From Lojkania enalia (taxonomy: Eukaryota; Ascomycota; Dothideomycetes; Pleosporales), in NCBI GenBank assembly GCA_010094045.1, contig ML986964.1, forward strand, positions 1 to 17,431: a stretch of DNA of 17,431 bases, read 5' to 3'. Under the pieces are notes generated by a model. It searched no databases. It was not told where the DNA came from and worked only from the letters and a program-made list of their open reading frames with translations. Shown one piece after another: positions 8,852 through 17,200 of this stretch; within the stretch, counting starts at the first letter, position 1, and every line of letters starts with the position of its first letter. A program made the position numbers and the translations under genes.

Positions 8852-9960
8852 GCTAATATTACCTAAGTTTTAGTATATACTTTCTCTACTATAGTAAAAT
8901 ACTATAAAAGACGCTTATAAGATTCTCTTACTAAGCTACCCTATATCTTTACTGTTAGTATAGCCGACATTTAGAAGGCTCTAGAAAATAAGCTAAAAAT
9001 AGACTCTTATATAAAACTCTCTAAGGAATATATATAGTAACTTTATACCTTTAATTAATAGGAAGCTGATAAGCTACCACCTTTAAGACTAGGAGTAGAC
9101 TATATAATCGAGATGGAAGGGAAAGATAGAAGCCCTCTAAAGATCCCCTCAGGTCCTTTATATAGAATATTATAGGAGATGCTTCTTATCCTTTAGAAGA
9201 CCCTAATAGAGCTTCTTAATAAAGGATTTATTTAGGTTAGTAACTCCCTAACTATAGTACCGGTTCTATTTGTACGAAAACTAGAGGGTAGCCTCTACTT
9301 CTATATTAACTACCACGCCCTAAACGCTATTATATAGAAAGACTATTACCCTCTACCTCTAATCCGAGAAACGCTAAATTAAATTAGTTGAGCTAAGTAG
9401 TTTATAAAACTTAATATTATTACTATATTTAATAAGATCCGAATTAAAGAAGGAGACGAGTAGAAGATAGTATTTATAACCTGCTATAGTTTATATAAAT
9501 AGTTAGTTATACCCTTTAGTCTTATAAATACTTTAAATACCTTCTAATAATATATTAATCGTATAATCTAGGAGTATTTAGGCGACTTTATCTTAGTATA
9601 CTTAGATAATATTTTTATATATATAGACAGCTTTCTATAAAACTATTAGTACTATGTTAAAGTAATCCTTTAAAAGCTAATAGATGCTAGCCTCTAACTT
9701 AATATTAATAAGTATAAATTTAAGGTCTATATAATAAAATATCTTAACTTTATTATTAATATAGAAAAAGGTATCTAAATAAACCTATAGAAAGTTAAGG
9801 TAATCTAAAACTAGAAAGCGCCTATATTAGTTTATAGTATATAGAGCTTTTTAGACTTTATAAACTTCTACTACTAGTTTATTAAAGAATTTTCTAAAGT
9901 AGTTACTCTACTAATAGCTCTTACCCGAAAGAAATAAGAGAAGAAATAGTTTTAACTTAA
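8852..9960 (+). pseudogene. pol: pol of element A, second part: reverse transcriptase
   Basis: The frame (2 mod 3) resumes right after element B. Linker sequence leads to D-Y-I-I-E-M-E-G-K-D-R-S-P at about 9099, the usual entry to Ty3/Gypsy RT. Then come L-L-N-K-G-F-I (about 9211), V-P-V-L-F-V-R-K-L (about 9258), the N-A-I motif, Y-P-L-P-L-I-R-E-T-L (about 9349), K-L-N-I-I (Asp of the first catalytic motif now Asn) and R-I-K-E-G-D-E at 9440. The catalytic box is Y-L-D-N at 9599-9610; its second Asp is AAT after a T. The connection region (about 9640-9960) has the family-typical F-L-D-F-I-N-F-Y near 9850. Stops sit mostly at Gln/Trp positions. Confidence 0.94.
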
Positions 9961-10830
9961 TAATCGGGTATTTACTACCTTTAATTACTTGAAGTGATGC
10001 TTTATATAAGCGCTAGTATTAGCCTAGTATAACCTTAAAAGGGAAATAATTCTAGAGTATAATACTTCTAGCTAGTATACTAGAGGTACGTTTTTATAAT
10101 ATAATAATAAAAGAGTTCTACAACCTATTACTTTTATATTAAAGTAAATACTTCTTATAGAGTATAACTATCTAATCTATAATAAGGAATTACTAGTAGT
10201 TATATAATACCTTAAAGAATGGGAGGAGTTTTTAAAACTACTTACGTACTTTATAGTTTATATAGATTACTATAACCTAAAATACTTTACTAAAGTATAG
10301 AGGCTCTCTAAGTACTAGGTAAGGTAGGTAGTATTCTTTACCCAGTTTAACTTCTAGTTTAAATATAAGCTGGGTAAGCTTAATATTCTAGCTAATACTC
10401 TCTTATATTATAATTAGAATCTCCTAAAAGGAGCTGATAATAAGTAGATCTAGGGAAGGATTAGCTAACTCTTTAGACCGTCTAATTTTAAGAATAGGGT
10501 TTATATAGCTTCTATATAAACTAGAAACTAATATACTAAAAATACGTCTAATAATTAGGTAGAAGTAGTTGCCCTGGAAGACTTTATATTAGGGGAGGAA
10601 TCTATAGATAAAGGGGAGTCTATAACTAAAATATCGTACGAGGAGTAGTAAATACTAATAGAAACCTTATAGTAAGATATCTAAGAAAAAGATAAGATAT
10701 ATACTATACTTCTCCGTACTACTAAAATAGGGGAGAGAATACTTCTAGAAACCCTCTATTACTTTAGGATTAGCTTATCTAACCTCTTAGTCCTGGGAGA
10801 TAGATTAATATAGAGAGAACGTATTTAGAT
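9961..10830 (+). pseudogene. pol: pol of element A: RNase H and linker
   Basis: RNase H starts at I-I-L-E-Y-N-T-S-S (10046-10072), where the family has E-x-D-A-S; the catalytic Asp at 10061 is AAT after a T. Y-N-Y-L-I-Y-N-K-E-L-L-V-V-I (about 10160-10205) and L-K-E-W-E-E-F (about 10211) match the second block. Y-K-L-G-K-L-N-I-L-A (about 10364) matches the end motif, where the final Asp is again Asn. A hydrophilic linker of about 120 codons leads to integrase. Confidence 0.9.
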
Positions 10831-11900
10831 TCCTAAGAGTAAGTTACTTCGTATAAAGCTAATCTAAGAAACTTATAACTCTTACTTAGCTAGTTACTCT
10901 AGTAAGAATATTACGATTGGGTTAATATTACAGCGCTACTTTTAGCCTAGAATAGTAGTAGATATTAAACGCTTTATATAAAATTGCTACTTCTATAGTA
11001 GAAATATAGTTTAGTATTCTAGAAAAAAAGGCCTACTATATCCTCTTTTAGTCCCTAAGAGGGTATAGTTAGAAATTTTAATAGATTATATTATTAACTT
11101 ACTAAGAACTGTATATAATAATAAATATATTCTTATTATTACGGACTGTTTAAGTAAAAGAGTACTTTTTATTACCGTTCTAGACTTTAAGAGCTAAATA
11201 TTAGCTAATAAGTTTATTAAGTATTTTATAGCATATTATAGGCTCCTATAAATAATAGTCTCTAATAGAGGAGAGCAGTTTATATAAGGCGTATAGATAC
11301 GCGTCTACTAAATTCTTAAGATTAAGTAAAGGCTATTAATAGTATACTATCTAGAGACCGACGGAAGTATAGAGTGTATAAACTAGCTACTTAAAGAGCT
11401 TCTCTGCTACTATTATAACTATTACTAGAATAACTGGGATTTATAGCTACTACTAGCTTAAATCGCTGTTAGTACTAGAGATGCTTCCTCTATAAGAGTT
11501 AGTCTATTCTTTCTTATTTATAGCTATTACCTAAACTTAGGAGAGTCTATATAATTAGAAGAGAAGCTACTAATAGAGCAGCTTAGAGACCCTGTTTATA
11601 TAGTAAAATAGATTATTAGTAAACTAAAAGACTGCGTTAAATTCGCGTAAGTAATAATAGCCTATATATAATAGTAGTAGTAAGAAATTTACAATTATAT
11701 AAGGAATCCTATACTATAATACTAATTAGGAAATAAAGTTTAGCTTAATATACGTAATATTAAGATAGACCCTATAAGGAAAAAGAAGCTCTATAAGCTC
11801 TATTAATAATATATAGTTATTAAGACTGTTAAACAAAATATATACTAACTAGACACTCTATTAGAAATTTATAATATCTTTTATATAACGCTACTTCGCC
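10831..11900 (+). pseudogene. pol: pol of element A: integrase
   Basis: The zinc-binding N-terminus is near 10850-11030, with C-Y-F-Y at about 10985 marking the degraded Cys pair. In the core, the first Asp (GAT 11084-11086, after A) survives, the second is AAT (Asn, 11264-11266, after T) in V-S-N-R-G-E-Q-F, and the Glu (GAG 11372-11374, after A) survives in T-D-G-S-I-E-C. Spacing is 59 and 35 residues, so this is the D,D35E fold with its middle residue lost. I-T-D-C-L-S-K-R at about 11138 is the family-typical strand. The C-terminal SH3-like and GPY/F-like part follows to about 11900, with many Gln-to-stop changes. Confidence 0.92.
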
Positions 11901-12223
11901 CTGTCGCTTAAGACCTATTACTAAGTTAAATATAGGACGACTATTAACTAGCGCTAATTAGCGTTGGAAACGAAGATGAATAGAAGTTTAAGAAAATCTA
12001 AGACGTACGAGTAATTAGTAAAAGGGGAGGCAGCCTAAAACAGCAGTTCCTTTATAAGTAGACTGGTTATACTATACTCTTATAGAACGACTAGGGCGAC
12101 TGTAAAGATACAATCGCTCTAGGAAAATTCGAATGGGATATAGAGCGGAACTTTACTAAAGAACTACTTATCCGTACAACTCAGCACTAGAAAAAGAGGA
12201 GGAGGAGGGGGGGAATATTATAA
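11901..12223 (+). pseudogene. pol of element A: C-terminal chromodomain and stop
   Basis: E-D-E-stop-K-F-K-K-I-stop-D-V-R-V at about 11972-12013 (first stop at the expected Trp) and F-L-Y-K-stop-T-G-Y (about 12050-12073, Trp to TAG) match the chromodomain pattern; A-L-G-K-F-E-W-D follows at about 12116 with Trp TGG 12134 intact. The frame then runs through the polypurine tract, coding K-K-R-R-R-R-G-G, and stops at TAA 12221-12223, three bases inside the 3' LTR. This TAA is present in both LTRs (36-38 in the 5' copy), so it is likely the natural terminator. Confidence 0.83.
12190..12215 (+). other. Polypurine tract of element A
   Basis: A pure G/A run of 26 bases, A-rich then G-rich, ends three bases before the 3' LTR at 12219. 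It should have primed plus-strand DNA synthesis. It also lies inside the end of the pol frame. Confidence 0.88.
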
Positions 12224-12420
12224 AGGTTCTAGCCTATAGCTTAGTCCCGTTCCTGCGATACTATAATAGCAGTTGCTCTTATACAACCCTGTACCTACCT
12301 GGACTAAAGTAAGCGAATAATATATATCTTACTACTATATACCTTCTCTTCTCTTTCTCTAGCTTTAACAATAATAGATTCTTATTATATCTAATCCTAT
12401 TATATCCTCAGACCTTCTCA
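12219..12420 (+). repeat. 3' LTR of element A (202 bp)
   Basis: It starts TATAAAGGTTC (TG changed to TA) and ends GACCTTCTCA with the CA end intact. Gap-free partner of 34-235, with about 18 transitions and no transversions. Changes occur in both directions between the copies, so each LTR was hit independently. Confidence 0.93.
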
Positions 12421-12425
12421 CGCAT
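12421..12425. repeat. Target-site duplication of element A, right copy (CGCAT)
   Basis: Identical to 29-33 and directly after the CA end of the 3' LTR. Confidence 0.92.
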
Positions 12426-13519
12426 AAATAAGCTATCTATATAGTACTTTTAGTAAGTAAATTAAGAGAATTATTAATTATAGTAGGTAAGGTATTCTAA
12501 TATCTAGTAATACAGTCTTAAATTAGTATTATTTAAGACCCTAGTTTGATAATATTAGTTGGTATTTTTAACTCCTAGAGGCAACTAGCTACTAATAGTA
12601 GTAATAGAGTATAAAGCTTAATATTAAACTTTAATAGTACTATATTAGAATTATATAGTATTAGACTAGTACCTTAAAAGCTTATATATATATTAGCTTT
12701 AGTAATAGAGTACTAATATACTATATAAAAGGTTGGTAGAAAGTTAAGCTTTATAATATAGTAGATACTAGCTTATATAAGCTTATTAATCTTACGCCTA
12801 TATACTTTCTTTAATAGTAAGAAGTAGCCTATATCTAGAAGCTATAGTAGATGCGATAAATATACTAGTATATATAATAGAATAATATCCTTCTCTTTAT
12901 AGAGTAGCTGAAACTTAATAGATCTATAGCTCTTATAACTATTAATAACTAGTAGACGATAAGCGTCTATTATATACTATCTTATATACTAATTAAAACG
13001 CTCTAACTATTTAATTATAAGCTTATTATTTATCTATCTACTATTACTTAGCGCGATTACTTCTCTAGATAGTATATTATTACTCTAATACTATATAGAG
13101 AGGTACTACTTACTAGTAAAGATAATAAATAGTAGAATAGTATTACTATAAGTACTAATAGTTTAAATAACTATTACTTACTTATAATTATCTAGCTATA
13201 GTAATTTTAGTTAACTAGCTAATAGCTTAGTACTAGTAATTACCTTACTAGTAGATATAATATTTATCTAGAAGCCTATCTTATCGAAATTATAAATATT
13301 ATTATTAGTAATACTATACTTTACTTTAGTATTATATACTAGATTAAACTAGCTACTAATAACTTTAGAATCTTTATAAAGAGCTCTTTAATAGTTGTAT
13401 TTTTAATAGAAGTATATTTTAAGTTTAAGAATACAATTAATAAAATTTATTAGCTAGTTTTAACTAGGCTAGTAAATAGAATATATAATACTTTATCTAG
13501 ATTAAGGTTGGGTTTAGGG
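12426..13519. other. AT-rich stretch without a recognisable gene, weak coding-like frame
   Basis: This is the right-hand side of the locus that received element A. I recognise no domain on either strand. The plus frame at 0 mod 3 from about 12834 (V-A-Y-I) to about 13516 is the most open one: between about 13220 and 13520 it has only two or three stops in about 100 codons, including the runs A-Y-L-I-E-I-I-N-I-I and V-V-F-L-I-E-V-Y-F-K-F-K-N. All stops are TAA/TAG and could come from Gln or Trp codons. This may be a RIP-mutated gene or older transposon, but TA-rich DNA gives weak evidence, so no function is offered. Confidence 0.3.
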
Positions 13520-13648
13520 TTTTTAGTATTAGAGTTAGGGTTAAAGTAGAGTTCTTAGTACTAGAGTATAGGTTAAATAGGGGTTCTTAGTATTAAGGTT
13601 AAGGTTAGGATAGAATTCTTAGTACTAGGGTATAAGATTAAAGTAGAG
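13520..13648. repeat. 32-bp minisatellite, four tandem copies, TTAGGG-like words
   Basis: Units are 13520-13551, 13552-13583, 13584-13615 and 13616-13648 (33 bp). Each begins TT(C/T)TTAGTA(C/T)TA and has a G-rich centre followed by an A-rich end. A partial copy may precede it at 13505-13519 (GGTTGGGTTTAGGG). Words such as GTTAGGGTT resemble TTAGGG telomeric DNA, but the unit is not a telomere array. It is the most G-rich spot on the plus strand in this part of the window. Confidence 0.82.
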
Positions 13649-13713
13649 ATATTCTATAAGGTTCCTCTATAGTTATAGGAAATAATTATATATTATATAT
13701 TTATTATATATTA

Positions 13714-13768
13714 ACGTAAAGTACTACCGAGCCGGCTATACTACTAAGCCAGCCACTTTTTCTTAGTA
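13714..13768 (+). repeat. Left terminal inverted repeat of the Fot1-type element (55 bp)
   Basis: It pairs with 15504-15558 with seven mismatches, all transitions. Inside are two 15-bp direct repeats of the form TACTAC(C/T)(G/A)AGCC(G/A)GC at 13722-13736 and 13739-13753, possible transposase-binding boxes. Confidence 0.92.
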
Positions 13769-13793
13769 TAGTAACTTTTTCGTACGCAACGCT

Positions 13794-15475
13794 ATGTTTT
13801 AACAATATAAAGCTAATCTATCTAATTAAGAAGGTAGAATTGAACTTGCCCTTTAGGCCTATACTTTAGACCAATTTTAAAGCGTGTGATACGCTGCAGT
13901 AGCTTTTAACGTATAATACTAGCAGCTCTCTAACTAGCTTTATAGAATTACCTTTTAACCTTAAACTTAAATTATATAAAGCTTACAGTAACTGAAGAGT
14001 AGACGATCGTATAATATATCCTTAACCTTAATTTATAAGGATTTACGCCGCGGCTTTATAAGGTAGTAGATATAGTAGATAAACTATTACATACGCAGGG
14101 TAAGATATCTATAGGTAAAAACTAGCTTAAACGATTTATATCGTGTACAAATAAGCTTAAAATAGTTTTCAATTGAGTAAAGGACTATTAGAGGATATTA
14201 TAAGAAGATCTAGAAGTTATTAATACGTGGTTTAAGCTTATATAAGAGACGGTAGCTAAGTATAGTATCTATAAAGATAATATCTATAACTTTAATAAGA
14301 TAGGCTGTTAGATAGGTATAATTAGCTCTATAAAAGTTGTTATAGGTTTAGAATGCTATATAAAACCTACGCTTATTTAGCTAGATAATCGGGAGTAGGT
14401 TATAGTAATCCAGAGTATTTATACTACTGGGTATATAACCCTACTATTTATTATCTATAAAGGACGCGTCTATATCTTAGTATAGTATAAGGAGATAGAT
14501 ATACCGTACGACTGGAAGCTCTCAGTTTCTAAGAATAGATGGACAAATAATAAGCTTAGTCTTAAATAGTTAAAGTACTTTAACGCGCATATAAAGACGC
14601 GTTAAATAGAGTTATATAAGCTATTTATTCTTAATAGCTATAAGAGCTATCTAAACTAGGATTTTAAGGATTATTACCTTATACGAAAGATCCTTACTCT
14701 CTATATACCAGTATATTTATTATATATCCTACAGCTACTTAATATAGTATACTTCTTACTATTAAAGTTAAAGTACTCCTAGCGCGTATAAAACTTAGTA
14801 TACCGACACGTCTACTATATTAATAAGGAAGGCTTCCTACCAGCCTTTAGAGACGCGTTTTTTAATATATTTATATACGAGAACTATAAAAAAGTCTTTA
14901 AAATATTTAAACTAGTTCCTATTAACGTATAGGTTGTTTTTAAGTATCTTAAAGTCTAGTTGCGTATACTACTAGAAGCACCCCTACTAGAAATACTATA
15001 GCAGTTAAAAATACTAAGTAATATACAAGAATTTGGGTTACAATTAACTCTTATATAGAAGTCCTTCGTACGATTACTAAAAGAAGCTAAAGAAGGCTTC
15101 TTACAGCTAATAAAAGGAGCTGAATTAATACTGCATTAAAACGCTCTTATAAGCTACCGGATTATAGAGTTTAAAGAGTAATTAGAGGTTATAATAAAGT
15201 ATAAAATACATAAATAGAAGCGAATCCAGTATAATAGTACGATAGAGTATAGTAAGGGAGCTTTATACGGAGCTGCTGAGACATCTACAGCTTCTTAACA
15301 ATCTAAGAAGGCTTGTGGTAGTAGTAGTAAGGAACTAGCTCAATCTAGTTAATAGTACTATAGGAACTGTAGAAAGACCAGGCATAACGCTTATATATAC
15401 TAAAAAGATATAGAAGCTTCTTCTAAATCTAGTCTAAGTATTTTATACGCAGGTTCTCTTATAGATAGTAAGTAA
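13794..15475 (+). pseudogene. Fot1/pogo-type transposase, RIP-inactivated and frameshifted
   Basis: It would cut and paste the element at TA sites. The ATG at 13794 opens frame 0 mod 3, with E-G-R-I-E-L-A-L (about 13833) and A-Y-T-L-D-Q-F, typical of the N-terminal psq/HTH part. At about 13968-13972 the reading moves to frame 2 mod 3, an indel of one base. Then come L-T-V-T-E-E (about 13982), G-F-T-P-R-L and K-N-stop-L-K-R-F (CENP-B-like HTH). DDE_1 domain: N-F-N-K-I-G at 14288-14305 (D-E-T-G pattern, Asp to Asn), F-I-L-N-S-Y at 14624-14641 and L-L-N-I-V-Y-F at 14735-14755. The last two Asn codons stand for Asp with 35 residues between. A CCHC knuckle at 15359-15400 follows. The stop is TAA 15473 or further in the terminal repeat. 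Confidence 0.92.
15359..15400 (+). other. C-terminal CCHC zinc knuckle of the Fot1-type transposase
   Basis: Codons give Y-R-N-C-R-K-T-R-H-N-A-Y-I-Y, i.e. C-X2-C-X4-H-X4-C with the first and last Cys changed to Tyr (TAT, TAC) and both Gly positions to Arg. C-terminal knuckles are common in fungal Fot1-like transposases. The part before it is Ser/Lys-rich. It may bind nucleic acid. Confidence 0.8.
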
Positions 15476-15503
15476 ATTAAGGTCTTATATATAGTGTTGG
15501 TGG

Positions 15504-15558
15504 TACTAAGAAAAAGTGGCCAGCTCGGTAGTATAGCCGGCTTAGTAGTGCTTTACGT
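15504..15558 (-). repeat. Right terminal inverted repeat of the Fot1-type element (55 bp)
   Basis: Reverse complement begins ACGTAAAGCACTACTAAGCC and matches 13714-13768. It ends at CTTTACGT followed by TA (15559-15560), the target duplication. Confidence 0.92.
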
Positions 15559-15560
15559 TA

Positions 15561-15814
15561 TATATTAAATATTTATTACTATAAATTATTATACTAGAAA
15601 ACTAGTTTTATTTAAAGTAGCCTTTTCTAAACCTAAAACTACCTAGGGATTATAACTCTAATCTAATAGAAGACTAAACTTCTTATAGTATCGCTTTACT
15701 AAATATATATCCTTATTTTAGATAATAATATACTTTATATAAATTACGTTTATATTATAATCTAATATAATTAGTATTATATAGTATAAATTATATAAAA
15801 AAATATATACTTTT
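15561..15814. other. AT-rich interval without a recognisable gene
   Basis: About 250 bp right of the Fot1-type element, consisting of TA-rich DNA with a long A run at about 15798-15803. I see no domain, repeat or RNA gene. Confidence 0.5.
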
Positions 15815-16231
15815 AAAGAACCTAATAAGAAAAGCTTTAGTAGACTTTTAGAGAGTCTTAATTACGCTCTATTACTAACACATCTTACTACTATAAATAT
15901 CTTCCTAAACTATAGTAGTAATTTTATAGATTAGCCGCGAAAAAGAGAGCTTTTAAAGGAGGAGTTTAGTACTCTTCTAATATTATTTAATCTATTAAAG
16001 TGCGACGGTTATATTCTATTAGTATATAATTATAATAAAAACCTATAATAACTTACTTCTAGGGTAATAGTAACGCTTTACTAGCGCAGGTTTTACTAGT
16101 ACAGGTACCTTATAAGCTAATTTAGCGGCGAGCTACTTTTAGAGAAACTTACTACCTATTAGAACGATTTTAGATTATGCTATTCCTTAAGTATAAGATA
16201 TTATATATTAATAGTAGTAGAGTAGAGTAGT
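15815..16231 (+). pseudogene. Unidentified coding-like remnant 1
   Basis: Frame 2 mod 3 is open for most of 139 codons, starting K-E-P-N-K-K-S-F-S-R-L-L-E-S-L and including P-R-K-R-E-L-L-K-E-E-F-S-T-L (about 15935), F-N-L-L-K-C-D-G-Y-I, then Q-like stops, R-R-F-Y and F-S-G-E-L-L-L-E-K-L (about 16121). The stops are TAA/TAG where Gln is plausible. Composition is charged and mixed, unlike the hydrophobic Tyr/Leu/Ile output of shadow frames here. I do not recognise the family. It could be an old transposon gene or a host gene caught in RIP. No start ATG is visible. Confidence 0.38.
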
Positions 16232-16542
16232 TAACATCGATAATTAAAGTTGGTAGTATAAAGCTAAATTAAGGTTTATTAATAGATACCTAAAATATAA
16301 ATATAGATACTAAGATATATATATATTAAAAGCTAGTACTAAATTAGAATTATAAAGTAAAGCTAATAAGGTATTTAGGTGTGTATTATAAGAATACTAT
16401 AATAAAAAACTATAATAACTTACTATTTTATAGAACTAGTAGTATACTTTTTAGTAATAGTTTTTTATACTAAACTAACTAATATTTTATATTTATTTAG
16501 ATGTATATATATTTTATTATTACTTCTATCTAATCTATACTA
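16232..16542. other. AT-rich interval with a faint coding-like frame
   Basis: Frame 0 mod 3 from 16248 to about 16431 reads K-A-K-L-R-F-I-N-R-Y-L-K-Y-K and later K-A-S-T-K-L-E-L, with stops at Gln-like sites. This may continue remnant 1 in another frame or be chance. The rest is TA-rich DNA with nothing I can name. Confidence 0.3.
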
Positions 16543-17200
16543 GTAGGTGGTACGTACGCTTATCGCGTCGAGCCTAATATTCTACTACAACTCTTCTTTC
16601 TACTATACTCTTATTAGTATAACTTTAAATCTTCGATTTATTATATACTTTTATTATAGTTCCTATAAAGTATTAACTATTAAAGTAGAGTCTATTAATA
16701 ACAATTTTCTCGATAGTCTAAATAGCTTACTACTACTAAAGCTACTAAAGCTACCAGTTAGTTTTAACTAAGATAAGTAGGCGAAGTTAATATAGGTAAG
16801 TAATTATACTAGTCTTTTATTATAGTTTACTAATAAATATAAGGCTAGTAGTTAGAAGATTATAAAATTAAATACGTTCTTTTACTACACAGTTAAACTG
16901 GTTCTTAAAAAGGTTGTTTAACCAACCTTATAGTACCCTTCAAGGGTATACTTAGTAATACTAAGCGCGCTATCTAATAGAGAGATAAGACTATATCGTT
17001 TCTTACTAAGAAAAAGGCTATTAAGAGTACCTATACTACTAATCGCTCTACTAAGAGTGCTAAGAAGAGGTAGCTACAGAAAAGTGCTAAATATATAGCG
17101 CTAGGGGAAGAAGAAAAAAAAAGATGTTAGATAAAGCTATTAAAGCTATAGCAGAGAAACGCTTTAATAATTATAAGTCTAGTAAGTTATTACAGTTATT
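16543..17200 (+). pseudogene. Unidentified coding-like remnant 2 with a basic C-terminal region
   Basis: A single frame (1 mod 3) carries a coherent protein-like reading across about 220 codons. It starts V-G-G-T-Y-A-Y-R-V-E-P-N-I-L-L, has T-T-T-K-A-T-K-A-T (about 16729) and then, from 16876, V-L-L-L-H-S, G-C-L-T-N-L-I-V-P-F-K-G-I-L-S-N-T-K-R-A-I, R-D-K-T-I-S-F-L-T-K-K-K-A and a Lys/Arg-rich stretch K-S-A-K-K-R (about 17060) with G-E-E-E-K-K-R-C (about 17104). Stops are all TAG/TAA. The basic, Ser/Thr-rich tail resembles the C-terminal parts of fungal DDE transposases in style, but I cannot name the family. A 74-codon ATG frame inside it (16547-16771) is a shadow. Confidence 0.42.
16910..16948. 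repeat. Two adjacent perfect hairpins
   Basis: AAGGTTG (16910-16916) pairs with CAACCTT (16923-16929) over a 6-base loop. TACCCTT (16934-16940) pairs with AAGGGTA (16942-16948) over one base. Both sit inside coding-like remnant 2. Without a U tract or gene end nearby I do not call a terminator. Confidence 0.6.

Larger units (their letters stand above)
34..12420 (+). mobile_element. Element A: Ty3/Gypsy chromovirus LTR retrotransposon, RIP-mutated, interrupted by element B
   Basis: This outer element spans 12,387 bp including the inserted element B; without B and one target-duplication copy it is about 5.5 kb, a normal size for a fungal chromovirus. The order is LTR, gag with CCHC knuckle, protease, RT, RNase H, integrase with D,D35E spacing, chromodomain, polypurine tract, LTR. 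Gene order RT-RNase H-integrase places it in Ty3/Gypsy rather than Copia. Every domain carries TAA/TAG codons at Gln/Trp positions and G-to-A missense changes, so it cannot move by itself. The two LTRs differ at about 18 of 202 positions by eye, all transitions and no indels, which points to RIP rather than slow decay. Confidence 0.95.
13714..15558 (+). mobile_element. Fot1/pogo-type DNA transposon (Tc1-mariner superfamily), 1845 bp, RIP-mutated
   Basis: Terminal inverted repeats of 55 bp begin ACGTAAAG and are flanked on both sides by TA (13712-13713 and 15559-15560), the universal target of this superfamily. The body codes for one transposase with a CENP-B-like helix-turn-helix region, a DD35D catalytic domain and a C-terminal zinc knuckle. 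Size, repeat length and spacing fit Fot1-like elements of ascomycetes. All three catalytic Asp codons read AAT, and one frameshift and many stops are present, so it is dead; the nearly intact terminal repeats might once have been mobilised by an active relative. Confidence 0.93.

Noticed and set aside
13794..15475. Starship captain (DUF3435 tyrosine recombinase) as an alternative for the right-hand DNA element
   Set aside because: Terminal inverted repeats, TA duplication and DD35D spacing fix it as a Fot1/pogo-type element. The remnants at 15815-17200 also lack a readable tyrosine recombinase motif.
16547..16771. Plus-strand ATG frame of 74 codons
   Set aside because: It is hydrophobic Leu/Tyr/Ser-rich and overlaps a longer, more protein-like frame (16543-17200). 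Probably a shadow frame.
16910..16948. Twin hairpins as transcription terminator or structured RNA
   Set aside because: No U tract, no neighbouring gene end and a eukaryotic setting. Kept only as inverted repeats.
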